Below are positions 51,291 through 59,249 of a stretch of DNA of 64,000 bases, piece after piece; positions within the stretch are counted from its first letter, which is position 1; each line of letters starts with the position of its first letter. The notes beneath the pieces were generated by a model. The model searched no databases. It was given only the letters and a program-made list of their open reading frames with translations, and was not told the DNA's origin. This DNA comes from Jatrophihabitans sp035642535 (GTDB taxonomy: Bacteria; Actinomycetota; Actinomycetes; Mycobacteriales; Jatrophihabitantaceae): positions 1 through 64,000 of the forward strand of contig DASQSE010000124.1 of the NCBI GenBank assembly GCA_035642535.1, written 5' to 3'. Position numbers and translations under genes: made by a program.

Positions 51291-51317
51291 GACGATCCCC
51301 GTCCGTCGAATGTGACA
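51291..51317 (-). promoter_or_regulatory. ECF41-type promoter of the sigma gene
   Basis: On the minus strand TGTCACA (51317-51311) is followed by exactly 16 bases and CGTC (51294-51291). This is the published ECF41 consensus TGTCACA-N16/17-CGTC. Transcription would start about 35 bases upstream of the sigma gene start, so the factor drives its own expression. Confidence 0.75.
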
Positions 51318-51329
51318 CATCGGGGGTCT

Positions 51330-51356
51330 TGTCACACCTGGTCACGTCGGCTCGGA
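51330..51356 (+). promoter_or_regulatory. probable ECF41-type promoter of the efflux operon
   Basis: TGTCACA (51330-51336) is followed by 16 bases and CGGA (51353-51356), one step from the ECF41 pattern with an imperfect -10. It points at the MFS gene starting at 51418. Its -35 faces the -35 of the sigma promoter across 12 bases. Confidence 0.5.
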
Positions 51357-51417
51357 CGGCTTCGTCACCCATTGCGAGACGCATTTCGATACTCGTGACC
51401 TATCGGAGGTTGCCGAC

Positions 51418-52896
51418 ATGGCGACATATACGGCCGAGCCGTCGTTCCTAGCGACGCGGCGCGGCAAACTGACCTTGGCGCTGTTGTGCGCGATCGCGTT
51501 CCTCGACTTCGTCGACGCGTCGATCGTCAACATCGCTCTACCTGATATCCGCACCGATCTGCACTTCTCCGTGCAGAACCTGCAATGGGTGTTGTCCGGC
51601 TACCTGGTCACCTACGGCGGGTTCATGCTGCTCGGCGGCCGGGCCGGCGACCTGCTCGGGCGGCGCCGCGTGCTCGTCACCGGCACCGCGCTGTTCGCGG
51701 CGTCGTCATTGCTCGGCGGGTTCGCGCCCAACGCCGGCACACTGGTCGGCGCGCGATTGGCGCAAGGGCTCGGCGCCGCGCTGATGCTGCCGGCGGCGCT
51801 CTCGTTGCTGACGACCAACTTCAAGGAGGGCAAGGACCGCAACACCGCGCTCGGTGTTTGGGGCGGAATCGCCGGCCTCGCCTCGGCCGCCGGCGTATTC
51901 CTCGGCGGGGTGCTCACCGACGGCCCGGGGTGGCGTTGGGTGCTGTTCGTCAACCCGCCGATCGCCGCCGTGCTGCTCGTCGCGGTGTTCCGGCTGATCC
52001 CGGCGGAGCGGCACGGTGCGCGGCTGGTGAATTTCGACGTCACAGGCACCGCGCTGGCGACCGGCGGCATGCTGCTGCTCGTCTACGCGCTCGTGAAGGC
52101 GCCCGACCAGGGCTGGGGCTCCGGGCGCACGGTGGGCGAGTTGGCCGGCGCCGCGCTGCTGTTGATCGCCTTCGTGCTCAACGAGCTGCGCAGCCACAAT
52201 CCGCTGGTGCCGTTGACGATCTTCCGGGTCCGCGGTCTCGGCGCCGCCGACATCACCATGTTGGTCGCCGCCGCCGGGCTCATCGCAATGTTCTTCTTCC
52301 TGACGCTCTACATGCAGAACGTGCTGGGCTACTCGCCGTTGCAGACCGGCACGGCCTACCTGCCGTTCACGGCCGGCGTCGCCGTCTCGGCAGGTGTGTC
52401 CTCGCAGCTGATGAACCGGATCGGTACTCGGCCGCTGATCGTCGTCGGAAACCTCGTCGGCGCAGGTGGCCTGTATTACCTGTCCCGGATCCGGGCCGAC
52501 GGCTCGTACCTGACCGATCTGTTCCCGGGCATGATGATCACCTCGCTGGGGCTTGGCGCGATGTTCGTCGGTATCGCCACCGCGGCGAATGCGGGCGTCA
52601 GTGCGGACAAGGCGGGGCTGGCCGCCGCGTTGCTCAACGCATCCCAGCAGGTCGGCGGTGCGCTGGGGCTCGCGATCTTCTCGGCGATCGCCACGTCACG
52701 CACGAACCATCTGTTCGCCGAGCACGCCACGCCTGCGCACGCCCTCACCGGGGGCTTTCATCGCGCGCTGCTCGCCGAATGCTTCTTCGTCATCGCGACC
52801 GCACTGATTGCCCTGCGGACGAGGAACAGCCGCGGCGACACCGAGCTGACCGTCGTGCCGGTCGAGCCTGCGCGTGAGCCGGCGGTGCTGTCATGA
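51418..52896 (+). CDS. MFS transporter, DHA2 type
   Basis: This 492-residue protein has the 14-helix DHA2 pattern: helix 1 LDFVDASIVNIALPDI, the loop GGRAGDLLGRRRVLV and motif C (VWGGIAGLASAAGVFLGGVL). GGAGG lies eight bases before the ATG. The stop overlaps the start of the hemerythrin gene (ATGA), which in turn overlaps the PAP2 gene. The divergent ECF41 sigma factor probably transcribes all three. Substrate unknown; a link to a membrane-active compound or oxidative stress would fit the partners. Confidence 0.9.
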   Translation: MATYTAEPSFLATRRGKLTLALLCAIAFLDFVDASIVNIALPDIRTDLHFSVQNLQWVLSGYLVTYGGFMLLGGRAGDLLGRRRVLVTGTALFAASSLLGGFAPNAGTLVGARLAQGLGAALMLPAALSLLTTNFKEGKDRNTALGVWGGIAGLASAAGVFLGGVLTDGPGWRWVLFVNPPIAAVLLVAVFRLIPAERHGARLVNFDVTGTALATGGMLLLVYALVKAPDQGWGSGRTVGELAGAALLLIAFVLNELRSHNPLVPLTIFRVRGLGAADITMLVAAAGLIAMFFFLTLYMQNVLGYSPLQTGTAYLPFTAGVAVSAGVSSQLMNRIGTRPLIVVGNLVGAGGLYYLSRIRADGSYLTDLFPGMMITSLGLGAMFVGIATAANAGVSADKAGLAAALLNASQQVGGALGLAIFSAIATSRTNHLFAEHATPAHALTGGFHRALLAECFFVIATALIALRTRNSRGDTELTVVPVEPAREPAVLS

Positions 52897-53540
52897 CCGA
52901 GCAGCGCAGGACCGTCAACGGCAGCGTCGACTTCACGATGATGTACGTCGCGCACGACGCGTTCACCCGCGATCTGGGCCGCGTCGCCGCCGCGTGCGCG
53001 CGTGGCGCGGCGTTCGCGGAACGCACCCGGGCCGGCTGGTCGATGTTCGCCAAGCAGCTGCACGTGCACCATCGGGTCGAGGACGCCGCACTGTGGCCGC
53101 GGCTGCGAGCTGAGCCGCTGCGGCCGGACGAGGTGCTCGTTCTCGACGCCATGGAGATGGAGCACGCGGAGATCGATCCGCTACTCGAGCGCGTCGAGAA
53201 CGCGTTCGCGGATTGCAACGCCGCCGAGTTGATCACCGGCGTGCAGGCGCTGCGTGAAGCCCTCGGGGCGCACCTTCGGCACGAGGAGGACGACGCGCTG
53301 CCGCTCGTCGAGAGCTACCTCGGCCCCGACGGCTGGGCCGACTTCGGGCGCGAGATAGCGAGGACCCTCGGTGGCCTGCGCGGCGGCGCCGCGTACCTGC
53401 CGTGGGTGCTGGACGGCGCCCCGGCCGCGATGCAGCGCAGGGTGCTCGCGGTGCTTCCGGCTCCGGCCCGGGTTCTCTACCGGCGGATCTGGGCGCCGCG
53501 GTACCGCCGCACCGCATGGTGGGACGCGGCCGGAGCATGA
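52893..53540 (+). CDS. hemerythrin HHE-domain protein
   Basis: This 215-residue four-helix protein has the expected iron ligands: His in VAHDAFTRD, H..xE in HHRVEDAALWP, EMEHAEIDP, and HLRHEEDDALP. HHE proteins bind O2, nitric oxide or iron and take part in redox stress responses. A C-terminal extension of about 60 residues (LPWVLDGAPAAMQRRV ... RRIWAPRYRRT) resembles an amphipathic membrane-associated segment. It overlaps its neighbours by ATGA on both sides. Confidence 0.85.
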   Translation: MTEQRRTVNGSVDFTMMYVAHDAFTRDLGRVAAACARGAAFAERTRAGWSMFAKQLHVHHRVEDAALWPRLRAEPLRPDEVLVLDAMEMEHAEIDPLLERVENAFADCNAAELITGVQALREALGAHLRHEEDDALPLVESYLGPDGWADFGREIARTLGGLRGGAAYLPWVLDGAPAAMQRRVLAVLPAPARVLYRRIWAPRYRRTAWWDAAGA

Positions 53541-54547
53541 CCGACCTGATGACGCGACCGGGGCACGGGTCGTCGACGAGAACCGACGCCGACGACCTGG
53601 TCGCGCCGGCGCGTCAGCTTCGCTGGTGGCGCGAACTCCTGCTGATCGGCGCGTGGTACGGCGGCTACGAGAGCGTGCGTGCCGCGTCGCCGACGCAAGT
53701 GGGCGCGGCTCAGGCGCACGCGCAGCGGCTGCTCGGTTTCGAGCGGTGGACGCACCTCGACCCGGAGCGGGCGCTGAACCGGCTCGCGTCCGCGAGTTCG
53801 CAGCTCGGCGCGCTGGCCGGGTACTACTACGCCACGCTGCACTTCGCGGTCACCGTGTCCGTGCTCGTCTGGCTCTACCGGCGGCGCCGAGCGCTGTACC
53901 GGCGCGCGCGCACCGTCCTCATCACCGCCAGCGCAGCTTCGCTGCTCGCCTTCTGGTTCTTCCCGGTCGCGCCGCCGCGGCTGGCGATGCACGGCCTGGA
54001 CGATGTCGTCGTCACGCACAACGTCCTCGGCGCCGGACATGCCGCCTCCAGCGGAACCTTCGTCGACCTGTACGCCGCGCTGCCGAGCCTGCACGTCGGT
54101 TGGGCGTTCTGGGTGGCGCTCGCACTCGTCCGCGCGCATGCCGCAAGCCGCTACCGGCACCTGGCCTGGCTGTACCCGACGGCCACGGCGTTCGTCGTCC
54201 TGGCGACCGCGAACCACTATCTGATCGACGCCGCGGCCGGCGTGACCGTGATCGTCCTGGCCGAACTGGCCTACCTCTTGCTCGCGCGTTCCGCCGCCTC
54301 TTTCAGCACCCGGAGGGCGTTGCCGCCGAGGATTTCTTCCACCTCTCGCTCGCCGAAGCCGCCATCGAGCAGCGCGGCCGTCAGTTTGGGCAGGTCGGTC
54401 TCGCCGCCGAACCCGGCCATCACGCCGGGGACGCCGTTCATGTCGGTGCCGAGCGCAAGATGCTCCGGGCCGACGGTGTCCGCGATGTGCCGCGCATGCG
54501 CGACCAGCTCGGGGATGTCGCGCACGCCGGTGCGCCGCGCCCGGTAG
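53537..54547 (+). CDS. PAP2-superfamily membrane phosphatase/transferase (IPC-synthase-like)
   Basis: This 336-residue frame has five to six hydrophobic segments and the PAP2 catalytic motifs of inositol-phosphorylceramide-synthase-like members: FFPVAPPRL, then LPSLHVGWAFW, then NHYLIDAAAG with the catalytic His and Asp. It hydrolyses or transfers lipid phosphates on the outer membrane face. The fold ends near residue 250 (ELAYLLLARSAA). The last 90 or so residues lie opposite the dipeptidase gene, are not membrane-like and look like read-through after stop loss. It overlaps the hemerythrin stop by ATGA. Confidence 0.8.
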   Translation: MTDLMTRPGHGSSTRTDADDLVAPARQLRWWRELLLIGAWYGGYESVRAASPTQVGAAQAHAQRLLGFERWTHLDPERALNRLASASSQLGALAGYYYATLHFAVTVSVLVWLYRRRRALYRRARTVLITASAASLLAFWFFPVAPPRLAMHGLDDVVVTHNVLGAGHAASSGTFVDLYAALPSLHVGWAFWVALALVRAHAASRYRHLAWLYPTATAFVVLATANHYLIDAAAGVTVIVLAELAYLLLARSAASFSTRRALPPRISSTSRSPKPPSSSAAVSLGRSVSPPNPAITPGTPFMSVPSARCSGPTVSAMCRACATSSGMSRTPVRRAR

Positions 54548-55311
54548 GGCCAGAGCCCGATGACGCCGCCCGTCGAGGCGATCGCGCGCAGCTCGTCGTC
54601 GGCGAGGTAGCGGGGAAAATCCTGCACGGCGCGCGCGCCAGTGTGCGACGACACGACAGGAGCAGTCGCCGCGCCGACCACGGCCAGCAGCGTGGCCCGG
54701 TCGGCGTGTGCGACGTCGACGAGGATGCCGAGCCGCATCATGCGTTCGACGACGCGCAGGCCGAACGGGCTGAGGCCGGGCGAGGCGCGCCGCCGCACGG
54801 GCAGCGGCCCGACGTAGCGCTGCCACGGCAGGCACGTGGTACCGATCAGGTTGTCCCGCAGATGCACCAGTACGACCACGCGCACGCCGCGCTCGTGCCA
54901 GGCGTCGACGCGGTCGACGTCGCTGCCGACTGCGTCCGCTCCTTCGACGCCGAGCAGCACCGCGGGCCTGCCCTGCGCCCTCGCCTGGGCCAGGCCATCG
55001 ACCGACCGGACGACGAGGGCACCGGCGTCGTCGGCCTGCTGCTCTATCCGGGCAAGCTGCGCCTCGACCGCGTCCCACGGGCTCCGGCCGAGGTACCAGC
55101 GGGTGACGATCGGGTCGCCCACCGCCTTGGCGACCGCGGCATCGACGCCGCCCTTCCGCAGCGCGTCGAAGCCGACTTCGGGCGGCGCGCCAACTGTGGC
55201 GGCACGCCACACGACGCGGAACGGCTGTGGGACGAAGCCCGGTCCGTGGGTGTGCAGATCGAGCACGAACGACCGGCGATGGAGTTGTTCTCCGGACGAC
55301 ACCGAGGTCAT
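54271..55311 (-). CDS. membrane dipeptidase (renal dipeptidase family)
   Basis: This 346-residue metal-dependent hydrolase has the peptidase M19 layout: LDLHTHGP where the family has the HxD zinc pair (here His-x-His), a glutamate in LLGVEGADAVGS, LVHLRDN, VDVAHADRAT, VSSHTGAR, and GTDMNGVPG with the last aspartate. It hydrolyses dipeptides, possibly with D-residues. It is coupled to the upstream Rieske gene by ATGA. Its 3' end overlaps the convergent PAP2 frame by 277 bases. Related M19 proteins also hydrolyse lactones or amide natural products. Confidence 0.87.
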   Translation of the reverse strand: MTSVSSGEQLHRRSFVLDLHTHGPGFVPQPFRVVWRAATVGAPPEVGFDALRKGGVDAAVAKAVGDPIVTRWYLGRSPWDAVEAQLARIEQQADDAGALVVRSVDGLAQARAQGRPAVLLGVEGADAVGSDVDRVDAWHERGVRVVVLVHLRDNLIGTTCLPWQRYVGPLPVRRRASPGLSPFGLRVVERMMRLGILVDVAHADRATLLAVVGAATAPVVSSHTGARAVQDFPRYLADDELRAIASTGGVIGLWPYRARRTGVRDIPELVAHARHIADTVGPEHLALGTDMNGVPGVMAGFGGETDLPKLTAALLDGGFGEREVEEILGGNALRVLKEAAERASKR

Positions 55312-56369
55312 GCCTCGAACACGACGGTGCGCTCGCGGATCGTGACCGGAGCAGCGTCGCCCGCGCCGGGCTGTTCGGCGCGCTCCGCGTGGCGTAGCAG
55401 ATTCCAGATCGACGGGCCCAGGAGATCCAGTTCGGTCGACGCGTAGCGCTCGCCGCCGAGGCGGCGGGTGCGCTCGGTCTGCCGGGCCAGCGCGTCGGCA
55501 TCCTGGCGCAGGATCCGCCTCCCGTGCTGCCACACGATGGCCTGCACCACGCGAGCCGGCAGCCGGCTCTCGAACCGGACCACGAACCACGCCCGGGTCC
55601 GGAACGCCGACGTCGGCAGGTGGACGATCGTGTTGACGAGCCGGAACCATCCGTCGACGGCGTACTCGATCTGCGCGACGGACGGGAGGAAGAAGCGGTC
55701 CCAATGGTCGAACGTGCGGCCGGAATCCTTCCGCAACCGGAGCGGGCCGAGCCCGACCGGCTCGTCGAGGTACTGCACCTCGACCCCGTCGTCGACCGCC
55801 CGGCGCGTTGCAGTGATCGCGTGGGGCGCGCCGCCGCGGAAGATCCCGCGGTGCAGAAAGGCGGTGTGCGGAACGTCGAGTGCATTCTCCAGCGACGCGC
55901 GCAGCGTGGAATCCAGGTCGTGCCGGAAGACCACCTCGCCGGCGCCCGGGCCGTCGAGCGTGGGAAGGGCGAACGGGCGCCGCGTCGGCTCGGCATCCGG
56001 CTCACCCCACGCCCAGACGATGCCGTCTTGCTCCGCCGTGGCGTGCGACGGGATGTGCCGGTTGCGGTGCGCCTGCGTGCGGCCGCCGCGCAGCCCGGGT
56101 ACGCGCACGCAGTGCCCGTCCCCGTCGTAGGTCCAGCCGTGGTAGCCGCATTCGATCAGGCCGTCCGCAACTCGCCCGAGCGAGAGCGGGTAGTTGCGGT
56201 GGTCGCACCGGTCGAGGAGGACGGCGGGCGCGCCTCGTGCGCCACGGAACACCACGAGCGGACTGTCCATGAGCGTCACGGCCAGCGGCCGACGGCCCAA
56301 TTCGGACGACCGCGCCACCGGGTACCACCACCGCCGCGGAAAGGCCACGGAGTACGACCCGGCATCCAT
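55308..56369 (-). CDS. Rieske non-haem iron oxygenase, alpha-subunit-like
   Basis: This 353-residue protein has Cys55-x-His57 and Cys74-x2-His77 for the Rieske cluster (DRCDHRNYP, CGYHGWT) and Asp165, His168, His173 for the iron site (ALDVPHTAFLH). It is similar in layout to the enzyme at 41651-42751 but clearly distinct. ATG 56369 is chosen; the upstream frame is not protein-like. The stop overlaps the dipeptidase start. Oxidation followed by hydrolysis of one substrate is a reasonable inference. No reductase partner is adjacent. Confidence 0.87.
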   Translation of the reverse strand: MDAGSYSVAFPRRWWYPVARSSELGRRPLAVTLMDSPLVVFRGARGAPAVLLDRCDHRNYPLSLGRVADGLIECGYHGWTYDGDGHCVRVPGLRGGRTQAHRNRHIPSHATAEQDGIVWAWGEPDAEPTRRPFALPTLDGPGAGEVVFRHDLDSTLRASLENALDVPHTAFLHRGIFRGGAPHAITATRRAVDDGVEVQYLDEPVGLGPLRLRKDSGRTFDHWDRFFLPSVAQIEYAVDGWFRLVNTIVHLPTSAFRTRAWFVVRFESRLPARVVQAIVWQHGRRILRQDADALARQTERTRRLGGERYASTELDLLGPSIWNLLRHAERAEQPGAGDAAPVTIRERTVVFEA

Positions 56370-56464
56370 GCACCCATGATGCCGGTTGCGGGATCTGGGA
56401 AACGGCGACGGCAGCGACGTTCGAGCCTTGGGTGTCGATGTAGGCGCTGCCGGAGTTGATCGAT

Positions 56465-57748
56465 TCAGGCTTCCGCGGTGCACTCCAGCCGGACCCGTTC
56501 GGCACCGACCAGGCCCAGCTGCACCGCACGCGGCGGCATGACTGTGTTGATCGCCCAGTCGGCGCCGGTGCGGGTGCGATTGCCGGGTAGCGAGTAGAGG
56601 TGGTAGCCGCGGGTCACGAACTTCGCCGCGAGCCCCGACAGCGGCACACGTAGTGGATCGGCGGCCGCCTGGAATCCGCCGAGGTCGACGAGGAAGCCGA
56701 GGTCGTGGTGCCGGTAGGGCTTGAGTTCATTGCCGGCCAGCGAGGCGGCGACGTTGTGTGCGGCGTGCTTGCCCTGCCGGTGCGCGTGCTGGGCGGTCAT
56801 TCCGGTGATCGAGCCGGGACGGGTGAGGTCGGGTACGGCGGCGCAGTCGCCGCACGCGAACACGTGCGGGTGCTCGGGCACCGCGAGCGTCTCGGCCACC
56901 TGAAGCCGGCCACGCTCGGTCGGCAGCGAAAGCTCGGCGACCAACGGGTCCGGGCGCACACCGACGCACCAGATCAGCGAGCGGGTCGCGACATCCTCGC
57001 CGGTGGTGAGGTGCAGGCAGTCGGCGCGCGCGTGCTCGATGGACTGCGCGGTGCGTACTTCGACGCCGCGTTTGCGCAGCACCCGCTCGGCCGTTCGGGA
57101 CAGTTGCGGGTTCAGCTCGGGGAGCAGCCGCGGCGCCAGCTCGACCAACAACCACCTGATGCGCTGGTCACGCAATGCGGGCAGCTGCCGCCGCAGCCGG
57201 GTGGTGAGCAGCTGGCCCTGCGCGGCCACCTCGGTGCCCGTGTAGCCGCCACCGACGACGACGAACGTGCACCGCGCGTCGTGCTCGGCGCGGTCATCGG
57301 TCGCCGCCGCCAGCTCGAGCTGCCTGGTGACGTGATCGCGCAGGTACAGCGCTTCGGAGATGCCGCGGAAACCGTGCGCGTACTCGGCCACGCCGGGGAT
57401 CGGCAGCAGCTTGTTGACGCTGCCGGCCGCGAGCACCAGCCGATCGAAATCGAGCTCGCCGTGCCTGCCCTCCGGATCGACCCAGCCGACGCGCCGCTCC
57501 GTGACGTCGATCCGCTCGACGGCGCCCAACACCAGCCGGACCTTGGGCAGCCGAGCCGGCAGTGAGACGCAGATCCGACGTGGCTCCAGGACGCCGGCGC
57601 CGACTTCCGGTAGCAGCGGCAGGTAGAGGAAGTAGTCCGTCGGGTTGATCAGGACGATCTCTACGTCCGGCGCGAGTCGCTGCAGCCCGCGTGCCGCGCT
57701 GTACCCGGCGAACCCGGCTCCGACCACGACGACTCGCGGTCCCGTCAC
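56465..57748 (-). CDS. ndh: type II NADH dehydrogenase
   Basis: This 427-residue flavoprotein has an FAD-binding motif (VVVVGAGFAGYSAARGL), an NADH-binding motif (FVVVGGGYTGTEVA) and the FAD-closing VFACGDCAAVPD. It passes electrons from NADH to menaquinone without proton pumping. The C-terminal amphipathic region (FVTRGYHLYSLPGNRTR) is the usual membrane anchor region. GTG start, with a G-run upstream. The gene stands alone. Confidence 0.9.
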   Translation of the reverse strand: MTGPRVVVVGAGFAGYSAARGLQRLAPDVEIVLINPTDYFLYLPLLPEVGAGVLEPRRICVSLPARLPKVRLVLGAVERIDVTERRVGWVDPEGRHGELDFDRLVLAAGSVNKLLPIPGVAEYAHGFRGISEALYLRDHVTRQLELAAATDDRAEHDARCTFVVVGGGYTGTEVAAQGQLLTTRLRRQLPALRDQRIRWLLVELAPRLLPELNPQLSRTAERVLRKRGVEVRTAQSIEHARADCLHLTTGEDVATRSLIWCVGVRPDPLVAELSLPTERGRLQVAETLAVPEHPHVFACGDCAAVPDLTRPGSITGMTAQHAHRQGKHAAHNVAASLAGNELKPYRHHDLGFLVDLGGFQAAADPLRVPLSGLAAKFVTRGYHLYSLPGNRTRTGADWAINTVMPPRAVQLGLVGAERVRLECTAEA

Positions 57749-57972
57749 AGTGCCCCCTTTTCCGCGGTCGATTCCGATCTGCCGAGACTAGAAGGTTCGT
57801 CGCCTTGTGGGGTGGCCGTTTCTCAACAACTAACTGACGGTCAGCGCAGGCGGATCGATGCCCGGTTCATCCACGACTGGGCCATGGCGTACTCGCCCGA
57901 AGGCGGACTAGCGTTGATCACAAGAGATCCGGCCGGCTCTGCGTGTGATTGGTTCGAACGGGGGAAATACAA

Positions 57973-58608
57973 ATGGAACCGACAACGGCCTATCCGATCC
58001 AGTTTTCCGTCGAGTACCCGGATCGGGCGCTGAATCGTCTGACGACGGCGTTCCGCATCGTGGTGATCATCCCGATCGCGTTCGTGCTGGGCGCGGTGGA
58101 CGGGAGTACATGGCAGTGGACGTCGAATGGCACGACGTCGGAAGTAGCCGCCGGCGCAGGCGGTCTGCTGTTCCTCGCACCGCTGCTCATGATCTTGTTT
58201 AGGCAGAAATACCCGCGCTGGTGGTTCGACTGGAATCGCGAACTGCAGCGCTTCGGTAACCGGGTCCTCGTCTTTCTCGCCCTGATGGAAGACCGGTACC
58301 CGTCCACCGACGATCACCAGTCCGTACACCTCGACTACGAGTATCCGGACGCGGAGCGCGACCTGAATCGGTGGCTGCCGTTGGTGAAGTGGTTCCTGGC
58401 GATTCCGCACTACATCGTGTTGATATTTCTCGACATCGCCGCGGTGGTCGTGGTCATCGTCGCCTGGTTCGCCATCCTGTTCACCGGGCGCTACCCACGC
58501 GGCATCTTCGACTTCGTGCAGGGCGTGATGCGCTGGCACAACCGGGTGGTCGGCTACGCGTTCGTCCTGGTCACGGACCGGTATCCGCCGTTCAGACTCG
58601 CGTCGTGA
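57973..58608 (+). CDS. DUF4389 membrane protein
   Basis: This 211-residue protein has three to four membrane segments (FRIVVIIPIAFVLGAV, LLFLAPLLMILF, WFLAIPHYIVLIFLDIAAVVVVIVAWFAILFTG). DUF4389 marks are present: two copies of a short motif, VEYPDRALNRLTTAFR and YEYPDAERDLNRWLPLV, and RYPRGIFDFVQGVMRWHNRV. The family's role is unknown. ATG 57973 follows GGGGAAA. The 3' end overlaps the convergent small gene by 55 bases. Confidence 0.85.
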   Translation: MEPTTAYPIQFSVEYPDRALNRLTTAFRIVVIIPIAFVLGAVDGSTWQWTSNGTTSEVAAGAGGLLFLAPLLMILFRQKYPRWWFDWNRELQRFGNRVLVFLALMEDRYPSTDDHQSVHLDYEYPDAERDLNRWLPLVKWFLAIPHYIVLIFLDIAAVVVVIVAWFAILFTGRYPRGIFDFVQGVMRWHNRVVGYAFVLVTDRYPPFRLAS

Positions 58609-58718
58609 CGGGCGGCAGCCGGCGCCGTGCGCGCGTGGGCATTTGAGCGCTTTGCCATCATTTCCCACGACTCGGCCACGACCAGGTCTGCCAGCACCTT
58701 CTTGATGGATTCGGTCAT
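58554..58718 (-). CDS. small protein A of the paired cassettes, 54 residues
   Basis: A 54-residue basic protein, MTESIKKVLADLVVAESWEM then a Lys/Arg/Ala-rich tail. AAGGAG lies at the right distance before the ATG. A 32-base upstream module (58787-58818) nearly identical to the one before small protein B lies 68 bases upstream. No family is recognised. The last 55 bases overlap the DUF4389 gene on the other strand. Confidence 0.55.
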   Translation of the reverse strand: MTESIKKVLADLVVAESWEMMAKRSNAHARTAPAAARHDASLNGGYRSVTRTNA

Positions 58719-58786
58719 CTGTGGCTCCTTCGGCGGTGCCATCTGCGGTGGCGAGGTGCCATTAGCGTCGTTCTGAGGCGCCTCCC

Positions 58787-58818
58787 GTCGCATCGGTGAA
58801 ATCACCAGGGTTGGGCGC
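58787..58818 (-). promoter_or_regulatory. upstream module of small gene A
   Basis: On the plus strand GTCGCATCGG, three free bases, AATCACCAGG, GTTGGG and CGC. It matches the module at 59119-59149 apart from the three-base spacer, one substitution and one indel. It ends 68 bases from the start codon of small gene A. A -10-like TAATGG lies 22 bases further downstream on the minus strand, as with the other copy (TAGTAG). Confidence 0.55.
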
Positions 58819-58832
58819 AACTCCACCAACAG

Positions 58833-58875
58833 AAACCGGGCCCGGCAGCTCCTGGTGGAGCTCCGGGCCCGGTTT
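58833..58875 (-). terminator. hairpin terminator after small gene B
   Basis: AAACCGGGCCCGG (58833-58845) pairs with CCGGGCCCGGTTT (58863-58875), with a further AGCTCC/GGAGCT stem and a TGGT loop. On the minus strand the stem ends in GGTTTCTGTT, a weak T-run. It lies between the two small genes. Confidence 0.7.
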
Positions 58876-58898
58876 CGGGGCGGCGGTGTCTTCGGCCT

Positions 58899-59051
58899 TC
58901 ACAGCTGGCCCGCGGCCAGCCAGTTCTGGAAGGCGCTCTGCGGCCGGCGGGTGCGGGTGCGCAGCCGCCGAGTCTGCCGGTAATGGGTCGCCTCGGCGGT
59001 GAGCTCCTGACGGCGGATGGTGGCGAGCTGGGCGGTGGTGTAGTGGTTCAT
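58899..59051 (-). CDS. small protein B of the paired cassettes, 50 residues
   Basis: A 50-residue, strongly basic helical protein (MNHYTTAQLATIRRQELTAE, then an Arg-rich middle and FQNWLAAGQL). GAGGAG lies at good distance before the ATG. Small proteins with a MNxYxxxQLxxxRxxEL start are frequent in actinomycetes, with no known function. It has its own upstream module (59119-59149) and terminator (58833-58875). Confidence 0.6.
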   Translation of the reverse strand: MNHYTTAQLATIRRQELTAEATHYRQTRRLRTRTRRPQSAFQNWLAAGQL

Positions 59052-59118
59052 CTCTGCTCCTCGGTCGTGGTCGCGGCTTGCGGTTCGCTGCTACTAGATT
59101 CGCGCCTCAGGGCACCTG

Positions 59119-59149
59119 GTCGCATCGGGAGAATCACCAGGTTTGGCGC
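59119..59149 (-). promoter_or_regulatory. upstream module of small gene B
   Basis: On the plus strand GTCGCATCGG, GAG, AATCACCAGG, TTTGG and CGC; second copy of the module at 58787-58818. It is 67 bases from the start codon of small gene B and 22 bases from a -10-like TAGTAG. Constant spacing suggests an activator or alternative sigma site. Confidence 0.55.
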
Positions 59150-59161
59150 GTCTTTCGCCTT

Positions 59162-59195
59162 ACTCGGACTCACTCGGACTCACTCGGACTCACTA
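59162..59195. repeat. short tandem repeat, ACTCGGACTC units
   Basis: The 10-base unit ACTCGGACTC occurs three times in a row, with a partial fourth copy ending in ACTAGG. It sits between the upstream module of small gene B and the terminator of the copper operon. The unit is too short for a CRISPR repeat. Confidence 0.7.
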
Positions 59196-59205
59196 GGTAA
59201 ACGCC

Positions 59206-59233
59206 GGTCCGGCCTCGGTTGTGAGGCCGGACC
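59206..59233 (-). terminator. terminator of the copper operon
   Basis: GGTCCGGCCTC (59206-59216) and its exact complement (59223-59233) form an 11-base stem with a six-base loop, 16 bases past the copA stop. No T-run follows. Confidence 0.75.
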
Positions 59234-59249
59234 CGCAGCAAGTCGTAGT

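Noticed and set aside
53477..56005. Long open frame opposite the PAP2, dipeptidase and Rieske genes
   Set aside because: Arg/Pro-rich composition and it crosses three genes; antisense artefact.
59162..59195. CRISPR-like repeat
   Set aside because: Units are 10 bases without spacers and no cas genes are present.
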